From Micrococcales bacterium (GTDB lineage: Bacteria; Actinomycetota; Actinomycetes; S36-B12; UBA10799), in the NCBI GenBank assembly GCA_016703125.1, contig JADJCR010000005.1, positions 1-64,000 of the forward strand: DNA of 64,000 bases, read 5' to 3'. Positions within the stretch are counted from its first letter, which is position 1. Each line of letters starts with the position of its first letter. The position numbers were made by a program, and so were the translations under genes. Shown piece by piece: positions 55,612 through 64,000 of this stretch. Under the pieces are notes generated by a model that saw only the letters and a program-made list of their open reading frames with translations, made no database searches and was not told where the DNA came from.

Positions 55612-56165
55612 GCCAGGTTGCGGCGGTAACCGTTGGCGCGCGGACAGATGTGGCCGTCGGGGTCGATGGGAAGGTGGCAGAAGGGGCACTGCGGCCGGCC
55701 AGCCGCCACGACCCGGGCCGTACGGATGGAGAAGGCCAAGGCATCGATCGGGGTCAGCCGGATCCGCAGAGTGTCCGGACCGTCGCCGGTGTCGTCACCG
55801 ATGTCCGGCACGTCGTCGCTGTCCGATTCTGCGTGCGCCTCGATGATCACTGATTCGTCGGTCGGGTCCCAGCCGATCCCCATGGACGCGACCCGGAACT
55901 CCGGTTCGATGGGCTGGTCGAGCGGTTCGGTGTCGACGAGTTCCTCATCGGCGTCGTCGGGCACTTCGACGCCCGACCGGCGGACCTGGTCGAGCAACTC
56001 GATCACCTTCTCCGCCAGCACCGACGCCTGTTCCTTCTCGCACACCACGGTCACGGGGGCGGCGCTGTCGGCGACCTGTAGGAAGAACGTGCGGTCACCG
56101 GGCTGCCCAACCGTGCCGACGACGAACCGCCGCGGGTGCGCGAACGACAGAATCCGACGAGTCAC
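55608..56165 (-). CDS. DUF3090-family protein
   Basis: A conserved actinobacterial protein of 185 residues without known function. The start MTRRILSFAHPRRFVVGTVG and FFLQVADSAAPVTVVCEKEQ are family hallmarks. PQCPFCHLPIDPDGHICPRANGY near the C-terminus is a four-Cys zinc-binding site (CPFC..HICPR). The acidic middle (DSDDVPDIGDD) is probably flexible. It overlaps the SCO1664-family gene by 4 nt and follows the phosphatase gene by 9 nt. These three with mshC form a conserved block. Confidence 0.88.
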   Translation of the reverse strand: MTRRILSFAHPRRFVVGTVGQPGDRTFFLQVADSAAPVTVVCEKEQASVLAEKVIELLDQVRRSGVEVPDDADEELVDTEPLDQPIEPEFRVASMGIGWDPTDESVIIEAHAESDSDDVPDIGDDTGDGPDTLRIRLTPIDALAFSIRTARVVAAGRPQCPFCHLPIDPDGHICPRANGYRRNLA

Positions 56166-56174
56166 GGCCCGACC

Positions 56175-56831
56175 CTACTGTGTGTCGCGGCCACCGACGA
56201 CCGCGTCGGAGTCTTCTGCTGGCGGTTTACGCGCAAGGCGTATCGCACCGGTGTCGTTGAGTTTCTCCACGAACGGCCGGCGTGCGGTGTAGTGGATGAC
56301 GCTCACGGACGCGGTGTCGACGACGATCCGCTGGAAGTGGTCGAAGTGCACGCCGAGGGCATCGGCCACCACAGCCTTGATGATGTCGCCATGGGTGACG
56401 ATCCACACGAAACCCTCGGGGTTCTCCCGGACCAATTGACGGACCCGATGGGTTGCCCGATGGGCCATCTGCGCCATCGTCTCCCCGGCCGGGAACTCCG
56501 CGGCGCTGGGCTGCCATTGCACGATCTCCCACGCCGGCTCGGTGGCCAGCTGGCTGAGCGCCGCACCGCTCCAGTCCCCGTAAACGCATTCGGCGAAGGC
56601 CTCGTCGACGCCTGCCACAGCCCGGCCGGCAGCGGCCATTTCGGCGGTCTGCAGCGCGCGTGGCTGCGGGCTGCTGATCAGCAGATCGAGTGGAACCTCG
56701 GCGAGCCGGTTGGCCAGGTCCAGTGCCTGATCGCGACCGGTGTCGTCAAGGGGCGAGTCGCTGCGGCCGGCCAGCACCCCCTGGGCGTTGGCGGTGGAAC
56801 GGCCATGCCGGATGAGCAGAACGGTTGTCAC
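56175..56831 (-). CDS. Histidine phosphatase, MSMEG_4193 family
   Basis: A phosphoglycerate-mutase-type histidine phosphatase of 218 residues. TTVLLIRHGRSTANAQGVLAGR carries the phosphorylated His (RHG). SSPQPRALQTAEMAA and ECVYGDWSG bind phosphate, and VTHGDIIKAVVADALG holds the second catalytic His. The MSMEG_4193 subfamily always neighbours DUF3090 and SCO1664. GTG 56831 is chosen because the RHG motif follows eight residues later. It diverges from corA by 37 bp. The substrate is unknown. Confidence 0.88.
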   Translation of the reverse strand: MTTVLLIRHGRSTANAQGVLAGRSDSPLDDTGRDQALDLANRLAEVPLDLLISSPQPRALQTAEMAAAGRAVAGVDEAFAECVYGDWSGAALSQLATEPAWEIVQWQPSAAEFPAGETMAQMAHRATHRVRQLVRENPEGFVWIVTHGDIIKAVVADALGVHFDHFQRIVVDTASVSVIHYTARRPFVEKLNDTGAIRLARKPPAEDSDAVVGGRDTQ

Positions 56832-56868
56832 GTGGCCCAGGATAGGGGCGTTGGGGCAGACTGCGGTT

Positions 56869-57894
56869 GTGATCCGTGGCATGGGTGTGTACCTCGACGG
56901 CCGATTGGCCGACACCGACCACCAACGGGGACTGCACGGCGAGATCCCCGGCGATGCGACGATGCTCACCGCGGAACTGACCGACCTGTACGCCAAGGCC
57001 TGCGCCCAGCCCCGGCAATTCGTGTGGATCGGGCTGTTCGAACCCTCCCGAGCCGAACTCGCGCTCGTGCAGCGGGTCTTCGATCTTGACCAGTTGCAGG
57101 TCGACGACGCAGCGAACCACCAGCAGCGGCCGAAGGTGGAACTCGGCGAACGGTCCGCGCTGGTGATCCTCAAACTCCTGAGCTACTACGAGCAGACCTC
57201 CGACGTGGAGACCGGCCAGATCTCGATCTTCGTCGGGGAGCACTTCATCATCACCGTGCGCTTCGGTCCGTTGGGCGAACTCACGGCGATCCGGCGCCGG
57301 CTGGAGACCGACACCGAGATGCTCAGCCAGGGTCCGCTGTCCGTGGCGCACGCGATCATGGACGCCACCGTGGACGGCTACATCGCAGTGGCCGACGAGG
57401 TCAATCGCGACGTCGAACAGCTGGAGGAGTCGGTGTTCTCACCGCAGCGCACCAATGACGCCGAAGGGATCTACCGGGTCAAGCGTGAGAACCTCGAGAT
57501 GCGCCGCGCAGTCGCGCCGCTCGTCCCGATCGCCCACGCCCTGGTCCGCGACGATGTCCTCGACATCCCCGCGGGATTGCAGCCCTTCTTCCGCGACCTC
57601 GGCGATCATGTGTTGCGCGTCGCCGATCTGGCGGAGACGAACGACCAGTTGCTCATGACCTTGCTGATGGCATCTACGTCGCGTCAGGATCTCCAGCAGA
57701 ACGCCGACATGCGCCGGATCAGCGCCTGGGTGGCCATCGCCGCCGTGCCCACGATGATCGCCGGGATCTACGGCATGAACTTCGACACGATGCCCGAACT
57801 GCGCTGGCGTTTCGGCTACCTGCTGGTGCTCGCGGTGATGGGCGGCGCGTGCTTCAGCATGTACCGGGCGTTCCGGCGATCCGGTTGGCTCTAA
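56869..57894 (+). CDS. corA: Magnesium/cobalt transporter CorA
   Basis: A pentameric divalent-cation channel of the cytoplasmic membrane. The 341-residue protein has a large cytoplasmic funnel (VELGERSALVILKLLSYYE, EDTEML-like helices), then two C-terminal helices. The first is SAWVAIAAVPTMIAGIYGMNFDTMPELRW, with the selectivity motif YGMN, and the second is YLLVLAVMGGACFSMYRAF. The basic tail RRSGWL follows. GTG 56869 or ATG 56881 could start it. corA beside this phosphatase block is typical in actinobacteria. Confidence 0.93.
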   Translation: MIRGMGVYLDGRLADTDHQRGLHGEIPGDATMLTAELTDLYAKACAQPRQFVWIGLFEPSRAELALVQRVFDLDQLQVDDAANHQQRPKVELGERSALVILKLLSYYEQTSDVETGQISIFVGEHFIITVRFGPLGELTAIRRRLETDTEMLSQGPLSVAHAIMDATVDGYIAVADEVNRDVEQLEESVFSPQRTNDAEGIYRVKRENLEMRRAVAPLVPIAHALVRDDVLDIPAGLQPFFRDLGDHVLRVADLAETNDQLLMTLLMASTSRQDLQQNADMRRISAWVAIAAVPTMIAGIYGMNFDTMPELRWRFGYLLVLAVMGGACFSMYRAFRRSGWL

Positions 57895-57900
57895 CTGGAG

Positions 57901-58728
57901 TCACGCCGCGATGACGCCGGTGCCGAGAAGCACCAGCACCAGCGAGCCCAGCGCGATCCGGTAGATCACGAACGGCAGGAACGAGCCGTGGGAGACGTAG
58001 CGGATGAGCCAGGCGATCACGGCGTAGCCGACGCCGAACGCCACCACCGTGGCCAGGATGGTCGGACCCCAGGCCACCGCGGTGTCACCCCCGATCTTGG
58101 TCGCCTCATATACCCCCGAGACGAGCACGGCAGGGATGGCGAGCAGGAAGGCGTAGCGGGTGGCTGACGGTCGGTCGAAGCCGAGCAGCCGACCGGTGCT
58201 GATCGTGGCGCCGGAGCGGGAGACCCCGGGGATCAGGGCCAGCGCCTGACCGAAGCCGTAGATGATGCCGGTGCGCACGGTGAGATCGTCGAGCGTCTTG
58301 TCCTGTTTGCCCCAGCGATCGGCCGCCCCGAGCACCAGCCCGAAGACGATGAGGACCGTGGCCACGAGGTACAGGTTGCGCGCCGCGGTCTCGATCTGGT
58401 CGCTGAAGGCATACCCGAAGACGCCGATCGGGATGGTTCCCAGAATGACGTACCAGCCCATCCGGGCATCGATGCTGCTGCGCAGTGCCGGGTTGGTCAA
58501 CGACCGGGTCCACGTGCTGATGATCCGCCAGATGTCCTTGCGGAAGTACACGAGTACGGCGGTCTCGGTGCCTAACTGGGTGACGGCGGTGAACGCAGCG
58601 CCGGGATCGCCCCACCCGACCAGCGTGCTCACGATGAGCAGATGCGCGCTCGAGGAAATCGGTAGGAATTCCGTCAGCCCCTGCACGATCCCCAGGATCA
58701 GTGCCTCCAGGTAGCTGATCGAGGGCAT
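57901..58728 (-). CDS. uppP: Undecaprenyl-diphosphatase UppP/BacA
   Basis: UppP dephosphorylates undecaprenyl diphosphate to recycle the cell-wall lipid carrier and gives bacitracin tolerance. The 275-residue protein has about seven hydrophobic segments and both signatures: EALILGIVQGLTEFLPISSSAHLL (with catalytic Glu and Ser) and ALIPGVSRSGATISTGRLLGFDR (the PGxSRSG motif). ATG 58728 overlaps the stop of the LLM oxidoreductase gene by 1 nt. It is convergent with corA (6-bp gap). Confidence 0.95.
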   Translation of the reverse strand: MPSISYLEALILGIVQGLTEFLPISSSAHLLIVSTLVGWGDPGAAFTAVTQLGTETAVLVYFRKDIWRIISTWTRSLTNPALRSSIDARMGWYVILGTIPIGVFGYAFSDQIETAARNLYLVATVLIVFGLVLGAADRWGKQDKTLDDLTVRTGIIYGFGQALALIPGVSRSGATISTGRLLGFDRPSATRYAFLLAIPAVLVSGVYEATKIGGDTAVAWGPTILATVVAFGVGYAVIAWLIRYVSHGSFLPFVIYRIALGSLVLVLLGTGVIAA

Positions 58729-59774
58729 CAGGCCAGCCCGGCGGCTTCGACCACCTCTGCCATTGTCCGCAGGGTCTGCAGGCGCTCTTCCAGGCTGCCC
58801 GCGTACGTGGCGACCGTCAGTGTCGTCACGCCGGCGTCCGCGTAGGCCTGCAGGCGGTCCCGGACCCGTTCCGGCGGACCGATCAGGGCGGTCTTGTCGA
58901 TGAAGTCCAGCGGGACCGCTGCCATCGCCCCGAGCTGGTCCTTTGACAAGTATTTGTCCTGGATGTCGATGGCGGCTTCTTCGTAACCCATGCGGCAGGC
59001 CAGGCGGTTGTAGAAGTTCTTCTCCCGGCTTCCCATGCCGCCGATGTACAACGCCGAGTAGGCGCGCACCGGCATGGCGCAGGCCTCGAGATCGTCGCCG
59101 AACACGACTGGCACGGTGGGGACCACGTCGAAGCCCTCGAGGGTCTTGCCCACCTTCTGCCTGCCAGCCTCGACGTGGCTGAGCAGTTCCGGGGCGTACT
59201 CGGGGCTGTAGAAGATGGCCAACCAGCCGTCGAACATTTCGCCGGTGAGTTCGAGGTTCTTCGGCCCGATCGCGGCGAGGTACGTGGGGATGTGCTCGCG
59301 GACCGGGTGCACGGTCAGTGTCAGTGCCTTGCCGGGCCCGTCGGGCAGCGGGAGGGTGAAGAACTCGCCGTCGTACTGCAGGCGTTCGCGGCGCAAGGCC
59401 TTGCCGACGATCTCGGTGTACTCCCGGGTGCGGGCCAGGGGCTTGTCGAAGCGCACTCCGTGCCAGCCCTCGGACACCTGCGGGCCGGAGACGCCCAGAC
59501 CGAGGCGGAAACGGCCCCCGGACAGCGTGTCCAGGGTGGCCGCCGTCATCGCGCAATTGGCCGGGGTGCGCCCGGGGATCTGGAAGACCGCGCTACCGAT
59601 GTCGATCTGCTCGGTCTGGGCAGCCACCCAGGCCAGCACCGTCGGCGCGTCGGACCCGTACGCCTCGGCCACCCAAGCCACCGCGTACCCGAGGCGATCG
59701 GCCTCCCGTGCCAGTGCCAGGTTGTCTGCGTCGTTGCCGGCGCCCCAGTACCCCAGATTCACTCCAAGTTTCAT
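58728..59774 (-). CDS. LLM-class F420-dependent oxidoreductase
   Basis: A flavin-type (beta/alpha)8 oxidoreductase of the luciferase-like family, 348 residues. MKLGVNLGYWGAGNDADNLALAREADRLGYAVAWVAEAYGSD, APTVLAWVAAQTEQIDIGSAV and ATLDTLSGGRFRLGLGVSGPQV are typical of the F420-dependent group. RTREYTEIVGKAL and GPPERVRDRLQAYADAGVTTLTV follow. F420 use is inferred from the subfamily and the actinobacterial setting. The substrate is unknown. It precedes uppP with a 1-nt overlap. Confidence 0.88.
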   Translation of the reverse strand: MKLGVNLGYWGAGNDADNLALAREADRLGYAVAWVAEAYGSDAPTVLAWVAAQTEQIDIGSAVFQIPGRTPANCAMTAATLDTLSGGRFRLGLGVSGPQVSEGWHGVRFDKPLARTREYTEIVGKALRRERLQYDGEFFTLPLPDGPGKALTLTVHPVREHIPTYLAAIGPKNLELTGEMFDGWLAIFYSPEYAPELLSHVEAGRQKVGKTLEGFDVVPTVPVVFGDDLEACAMPVRAYSALYIGGMGSREKNFYNRLACRMGYEEAAIDIQDKYLSKDQLGAMAAVPLDFIDKTALIGPPERVRDRLQAYADAGVTTLTVATYAGSLEERLQTLRTMAEVVEAAGLA

Positions 59775-59842
59775 GGCCGGAGCCTAACGCGGCCGTGGCT
59801 GTGGGCCCACGGGGGCCGGGTGCGTGGGTCCCGGCCGCTACC

Positions 59843-59944
59843 CCGGAGCGATCCGGAAACCCGGGAGCCCCCGGTGGCGGTGGTTCCCCGCGGTCGCGGG
59901 GCTCAGCCCTACCCGGGAGCGATCCGGACACCGGGGAGCGATCC
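59843..59944 (+). repeat. Intergenic repeat elements of the TCGCTCCCGG family
   Basis: Two units lie in the 332-bp gap before the aldo/keto reductase gene: CCCGGAGCGATCCGGAAACC (from 59842) and CCCGGGAGCGATCCGGACAC (from 59912), the second followed by CGGGGAGCGATCC. On the minus strand they read GGATCGCTCCCGGG-like, matching the core of the repeats at 16.2 and 38 kb. Apart from these repeats I see no gene in 59775-60106. Confidence 0.65.
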
Positions 59945-60106
59945 AACCGTGCAGAATGTCTCCCCGATGTCCGTACCTCTCCCCGGTACAAATGCCGCGC
60001 GCGCCCATGGGGCATGGGGCGATCAACCGGACCCACCGGACACGAATCCCACCCCGACCGTCGCGAGACCCGCAGCATCGACGTCCCTCTCGGCTACGGT
60101 TTGCAC

Positions 60107-61087
60107 GTGGAGATCCGATCGGTCGGCCGCAGCGGCCTGCAGGTGAGCCGCATCGCGCTGGGCACCATGACCTGGGGACGGGACACCGACGAGCACGAGG
60201 CCTCGGAGTTGCTCGACCTGTTCCTGGGCGAGGGCGGCACGCTGGTGGACACCGCCGATGTCTACGCCGACGGTGAGTCCGAGAAGATCCTCGGTCGGCT
60301 CCTGGTCGACAGCGGCAGGCGGGATGCGGTCGTGCTGGCGACCAAGGCCGTGTCCCGGCCAACGACGCAGCGTCGTTTCGACGCCTCCCGCGGCCACCTG
60401 CTCAACAGCCTCGACGGCTCACTGCGCCGGCTCGGCGTCGACCACGTCGACTTGTGGCAGTTGCACGCGTGGGATCCGTTGACCCCCATTGAAGAGACAC
60501 TGGCGGCCGTGGACCATGCCGTGACCAGCGGCAAGGTCCGCTACGTCGGCGTCAGCAACTACGCGGGCTGGCAGACCGCCCACGTGGCGACCTGGCAGCG
60601 TGCCGTGCCGGGGCGGGTGGTCCCGGTGTCCACCCAGGTGGAGTACTCCCTGCTGCAGCGCGGGGTCGAGCGGGAGGTCGTGCCCGCCCTGCGGGCCCAC
60701 GGGATGGGCATGATCGCTTGGTCGGCACTTGGTCGCGGGGTGCTGACGGGCAAGTACCGCTCGGGGATCCCCGCGGACTCCCGCGCCGGCAATCCCGCTT
60801 TCGCCAGTTTCGTCCAGCCGTATCTCACTGACGCGGCCCGTCGCATCGCCGATGCCACCGCAACCGCGGCCGAAGGACTGGGGGTCAGTCCCTCGGAGGT
60901 GGCGTTGGCCTGGCTCCGCGACCGCCCGGGCGTGACGGCGGCGCTCGTCGGGGCTCGTACGGTCGCACAACTGCGCACAGCCCTGGCCAGCGAAGAACTG
61001 GAGATCCCGGTGCAGATAGAACAGGCCCTCACCGACGTGTCCGCGCCCCCGATGTCCTACCCGGAGTACGGCTGGAATCAGCGCTGA
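60107..61087 (+). CDS. Aldo/keto reductase
   Basis: An NADPH-dependent reductase with a TIM barrel, 326 residues. The catalytic tetrad is visible: Asp and Tyr in VDTADVYADGESEKILG, Lys in VVLATKAVSR, and His in VDLWQLHAWDP. The cofactor site includes SNYAGWQ, VEYSLLQRGVE and the C-terminal VTAALVGARTVAQL. The TMTWGRD start and YS.L.R segment fit the AKR12/13-like group. GTG 60107 starts it. The last 10 nt overlap the opposing maltokinase gene. Confidence 0.9.
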   Translation: MEIRSVGRSGLQVSRIALGTMTWGRDTDEHEASELLDLFLGEGGTLVDTADVYADGESEKILGRLLVDSGRRDAVVLATKAVSRPTTQRRFDASRGHLLNSLDGSLRRLGVDHVDLWQLHAWDPLTPIEETLAAVDHAVTSGKVRYVGVSNYAGWQTAHVATWQRAVPGRVVPVSTQVEYSLLQRGVEREVVPALRAHGMGMIAWSALGRGVLTGKYRSGIPADSRAGNPAFASFVQPYLTDAARRIADATATAAEGLGVSPSEVALAWLRDRPGVTAALVGARTVAQLRTALASEELEIPVQIEQALTDVSAPPMSYPEYGWNQR

Positions 61088-62349
61088 AGCCCTGCCAGAT
61101 CCGCTAGTCCCGCCAGCGGGATCCCCACCCAGTCCGGTCGGTTGCGCTGCTCGTACACGGCCTCGTAGGCGGCCTTGTCCACCAGATACGCCGTGAAGAG
61201 GACGGAGTGCGCTGCCGGATCGGCACCCCCAGCGGCGGTGTACCCCGCGAGGAACTGATCCTGCGCCTGTCGCCACCGGCGGCCGCTCTCCCCCGCGACG
61301 TAGGCGTACGACCTGATCATTGCCGCGACGTCACGCAACGGGTGGTCGAAGACCCGACGTGACTCGGCCGGCCCGCCGGGCTCACCTTCGAAGTCGAGCA
61401 CCAGCCACCCATCGTCGGTGTGCAGAACCTGGCCCAGGTGCAGATCGCCGTGGACCCTCTGGACCCGCACATCGGCCAGGCCCGCGACGCGATCGATGAC
61501 CTCGTGCAACGGGCCCGCCATCTGCTGCATCTGCGGCACGGTCTGCACCGCCAAAGCCAGGCGCGCGGCCATCCGTGCCGCCAGTTCGGACGCCGCGACT
61601 GTGCGCACTCCGAATGCCTGCACCAGGTCCTGGTGGACCCGCGCGACGGCCGCACCCAGCGCGTACGACTCCGGTCCGAATCCCTCCGCCTGATGTACCA
61701 GATGCCAACCGTCCACAGACCCCGGGTAGTACCGCTGCACGAGGGCGAGGTCGCCGGTGACGGCCTCGCCTGTCCGTAAATCCCGCCACGTGCCGGCCAC
61801 CCACCCGAGCACCTCGCCGATGTTCGGGCATCCCACGTGTGACAGGGCGGCCTGGACCTCGATGTCCGGGTTGGGTCCGGGGGTCAGCAGCCGGAAGAAC
61901 TTCACGAAGACCTCGTCGCCGAAGATCCCCGAGGTGTTGCTCTGCTCCACCGACAGAAGGTGGTACGTGCCGAGATGATCGGGCGCCCGCAGCCATCGGG
62001 TCACCAGCGGCTGCTCGCCCACGACGGCGGCGCTGATCGGGGTTTGCTCACCTGCCGCCAACAGCGCCTGCACCACCTCGGCATGGGCCAGCCCGTCGTG
62101 GACGAAACCGTGGCCGACCCGGCCGATGAGGCTGTCGGCATGTCGACGATCCGCGAACAGGACCGGCACCTGGTACACCTGCGGCAGGCCGTTCGCTGTC
62201 ACGGCCAGGATCACCTGTTCCCCGCTGCTCAGCGGCACCCGTGAAAGGACCTGCGGGTCGGTGAGACGGGCGTCCTTCGCGGCGAACCAACGACGGCTGC
62301 GCAACCAGGGCACCAGCACATCGAGCAGTTGTTCGTCGGACAGGGTCAC
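61078..62349 (-). CDS. mak: Maltokinase (aminoglycoside-phosphotransferase fold)
   Basis: Mak phosphorylates maltose to maltose-1-phosphate, the donor for GlgE-type alpha-glucan synthesis in actinobacteria. The 423-residue protein shows RSRRWFAAKDARL at the N-terminus, characteristic of Mak, and FVKFFRLL for nucleotide binding. QRVHGDLHLGQVLHTDDGWLVLDFEGEPGGP supplies the catalytic Asp and metal ligands. DHPLRDVAAMIRSYAYVAG and KAAYEAVYEQRNRPDWVGIPL are also family marks. It lacks the trehalose-synthase domain found in some fused forms. treS and glgE are not in the window. Confidence 0.9.
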   Translation of the reverse strand: MTLSDEQLLDVLVPWLRSRRWFAAKDARLTDPQVLSRVPLSSGEQVILAVTANGLPQVYQVPVLFADRRHADSLIGRVGHGFVHDGLAHAEVVQALLAAGEQTPISAAVVGEQPLVTRWLRAPDHLGTYHLLSVEQSNTSGIFGDEVFVKFFRLLTPGPNPDIEVQAALSHVGCPNIGEVLGWVAGTWRDLRTGEAVTGDLALVQRYYPGSVDGWHLVHQAEGFGPESYALGAAVARVHQDLVQAFGVRTVAASELAARMAARLALAVQTVPQMQQMAGPLHEVIDRVAGLADVRVQRVHGDLHLGQVLHTDDGWLVLDFEGEPGGPAESRRVFDHPLRDVAAMIRSYAYVAGESGRRWRQAQDQFLAGYTAAGGADPAAHSVLFTAYLVDKAAYEAVYEQRNRPDWVGIPLAGLADLAGLQR

Positions 62350-62426
62350 GTCCGGCAGTGTGCCGCACTCACGCGTGCATTCGCATCATGATCCGGCGAG
62401 GCATCCGGCGGGTCTACGGTGGAGGG

Positions 62427-64000
62427 GTGAGCACGCACACTGTCACGAACCAGCCCCCGATGCTGGTCCACAACGCCTTCGCCGACGACGACGCCCTGCG
62501 CGAGGCGGTTGCTGCTTTCGGGGGCGATCCCGGTGATCCCGACCTGCTGGAACTCGGCGCCCTGGCCGGTTCGGAACAGGCCCGCGAATGGGGCCGTCTG
62601 GCCAACGAGTACGCGCCGGTGCTGCGGACCCATGACCGGTACGGCAACCGGATCGACGAGGTCGAGTTCCACCCGTCGTGGCACGAACTGATGACCGTGG
62701 CCGTCCGGCACGGTCTGCACGCCGCCCCCTGGAGCGCCGACGACAAGGCCGCACATGTCAAGCGCGCCGCTGGCTTCCTCACCTGGTCACAGGCCGAAGC
62801 CGGTCACGGGTGCCCGATCTCGATGACCTATGCCTCGATCCCCGCACTGCGCGTCGATCCCGCCCGGGCGGCCGTGTGGGAGTCCGGTCTGGCCAGCCGC
62901 GAATACGACTTCGGGCTGCGCACGCCAGCGGACAAGCGAGGGTTGATCGCAGGCATGGCCATGACCGAGAAGCAGGGCGGCTCGGACGTGCGCACGAACA
63001 CCACGGTCGCCGCCGAAGTCGGTGATCACTATGTGCTCACCGGGCACAAGTGGTTCTGCTCCGCGCCGATGAGCGACGTGTTCCTCGTCCTGGCCCAGGC
63101 ACCGGGCGGCCTGACCAGCTTCATCGTGCCGAGGGTGCTGCCCGATGGCACGCGCAACGTCTTCGAGATCCAGCGGTTGAAGGACAAACTCGGCAACCGG
63201 TCGAACGCCTCCAGCGAGATCGAGTTCGATGGCACGTGGGCGCAGCGTCTCGGCGACGAGGGCCGCGGGGTGCGCACGATCGTGGAGATGGTGTCGGCCA
63301 CCCGGCTGGACACGGTTCTGGGCTCGACGGCGCTGATGCGCAAGGCGCTGTCCGAAGCGGTGTGGCACGCCGGCCATCGGGAGGCCTTCGGAGCGACCCT
63401 GATAGACCAACCGCTGATGCGGCAGGTCCTGGCGGACATGGCGCTTGAGGTGGAGGCAGCCACGTGGCTGGGCCTGCGCCTCGCCCACGCCGTGGACGCC
63501 TCCCAGGCCGGTTCCAGTGAGCAGGCCGCGCTGCGCCGCATCGCCTTGCCCATGTCGAAGTACTACGTGTGCAAGCGGGCGCCGGGGCTGACGTTCGAGG
63601 CGATGGAGTGCCTCGGGGGCGTCGGCTACGTCGAGGAGACCGGAATGCCGCGGCTGTACCGCGAGGCGCCGGTGAACTCGATCTGGGAGGGTTCGGGCAA
63701 CGTCAACGCCCTGGACCTGTTGCGCGCGATCGCTCGCAATCCGGAGAGCCTGGACGCCTACCTGCAGGCACTGGCGCCGGCGGCCGGATGCGACGAGGCT
63801 TTCGACACGCAGTTGCGCGACGTGCTCAACGCGCTGGCCCAGAACCCGGCCGGGGCACCCGCCCGCGCGCGCTGGCTGGCCGAGCGGATGGTGCTGCTGC
63901 TGCAGTCAGCCCTGTTGGTGCAGCACGCCCCCAGTGCCGTGTCCGACGCCTTCATCGCCACCCGGCTGCGGCAGTCCGCGGGCACCTACGGTGTCGTCGA
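62427..64000 (+). CDS. aidB: AidB-like acyl-CoA dehydrogenase, cut by window end
   Basis: A flavoprotein of the AidB branch of acyl-CoA dehydrogenases, linked in Escherichia coli to the alkylation response. The frame is open to the window end (524 codons read; AidB has about 540), so only the last residues are missing. MAMTEKQGGSDVRTNTT, HKWFCSAPMSDVFLVLAQ, RLKDKLGNRSNASSEIEF and AMECLGGVGYVEETGMPRLYREAPVNSIWEGSGNV are close to the AidB consensus. GTG 62427 follows a GGTGGAGG ribosome site. It is divergent from mak with a 77-bp gap. Confidence 0.88.
   Translation, partial: MSTHTVTNQPPMLVHNAFADDDALREAVAAFGGDPGDPDLLELGALAGSEQAREWGRLANEYAPVLRTHDRYGNRIDEVEFHPSWHELMTVAVRHGLHAAPWSADDKAAHVKRAAGFLTWSQAEAGHGCPISMTYASIPALRVDPARAAVWESGLASREYDFGLRTPADKRGLIAGMAMTEKQGGSDVRTNTTVAAEVGDHYVLTGHKWFCSAPMSDVFLVLAQAPGGLTSFIVPRVLPDGTRNVFEIQRLKDKLGNRSNASSEIEFDGTWAQRLGDEGRGVRTIVEMVSATRLDTVLGSTALMRKALSEAVWHAGHREAFGATLIDQPLMRQVLADMALEVEAATWLGLRLAHAVDASQAGSSEQAALRRIALPMSKYYVCKRAPGLTFEAMECLGGVGYVEETGMPRLYREAPVNSIWEGSGNVNALDLLRAIARNPESLDAYLQALAPAAGCDEAFDTQLRDVLNALAQNPAGAPARARWLAERMVLLLQSALLVQHAPSAVSDAFIATRLRQSAGTYGVV

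Overview
The window is a chromosomal segment of a high-GC actinobacterium (class Actinomycetia), probably an uncultured lineage. The marker genes agree: a complete Pup-proteasome locus (pafA, prcA, prcB, pup, dop, arc), mycothiol ligase mshC, rbpA behind a SigR-type promoter, an SsgB-like division regulator, a maltokinase and an F420-type LLM oxidoreductase. GTG starts and 1- or 4-nt overlaps are common. I cannot name a genus. SsgB argues against Mycobacterium-like groups.

Layout. 0.3-2.6 kb holds a decayed IS1380-type element and a tyrosine-integrase fragment beside tRNA-Leu, which looks like the edge of an integrated element. 2.8-8.9 kb: thpR, an M20 peptidase, a small secreted protein, a tRNA Gly-Cys-Val cluster, pabB-pabC, ssgB, a PGPGW membrane protein and a second tRNA-Val. 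9.0-18.8 kb: a secreted RCC1-repeat protein, long-chain acyl-CoA ligase, amidohydrolase, dipeptidase, a VOC-DinB pair, a duplicated intergenic repeat, and an amidase-GDPD pair. 19.0-25.1 kb: rbpA, facing a leftward run of M24 peptidase, acyl-CoA dehydrogenase, a barrel-less amidohydrolase, HNH protein, lnt and ppm1.

25.1-43.2 kb is the widely conserved actinobacterial proteasome neighbourhood: 5'-3' exonuclease, DEAD/DEAH helicase, DAG kinase, tatC-tatA, two FKBP isomerases, pafA, prcA, prcB, pup, then dop, arc, trmI, an M50 protease and a RecB-like nuclease. Here dop and a CAP-domain protein lie on the opposite strand to the rest, and a six-unit tandem repeat array fills the gap before arc. 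43.2-64 kb: ABC exporter, HAD phosphatase, metH, pgi, gnd, the conserved mshC-SCO1664-DUF3090-phosphatase-corA block, uppP, LLM oxidoreductase, aldo/keto reductase, maltokinase and an AidB-like acyl-CoA dehydrogenase cut by the window end.

Thirteen loci are split by frameshifts, including normally indispensable ones (metH, pgi, gnd, mshC, lnt, pafA, trmI). Several breaks fall at G/C homopolymers and all are clustered, while stretches of about 10 kb are clean. I read most of them as sequence or assembly errors and annotate the genes at full span. The most interesting signals are the inverted dop block with its repeat array, a family of intergenic repeats built on TCGCTCCCGG, a shared N-terminal domain on two unrelated secreted proteins, and conserved 3' flanks on two tRNA-Val genes.
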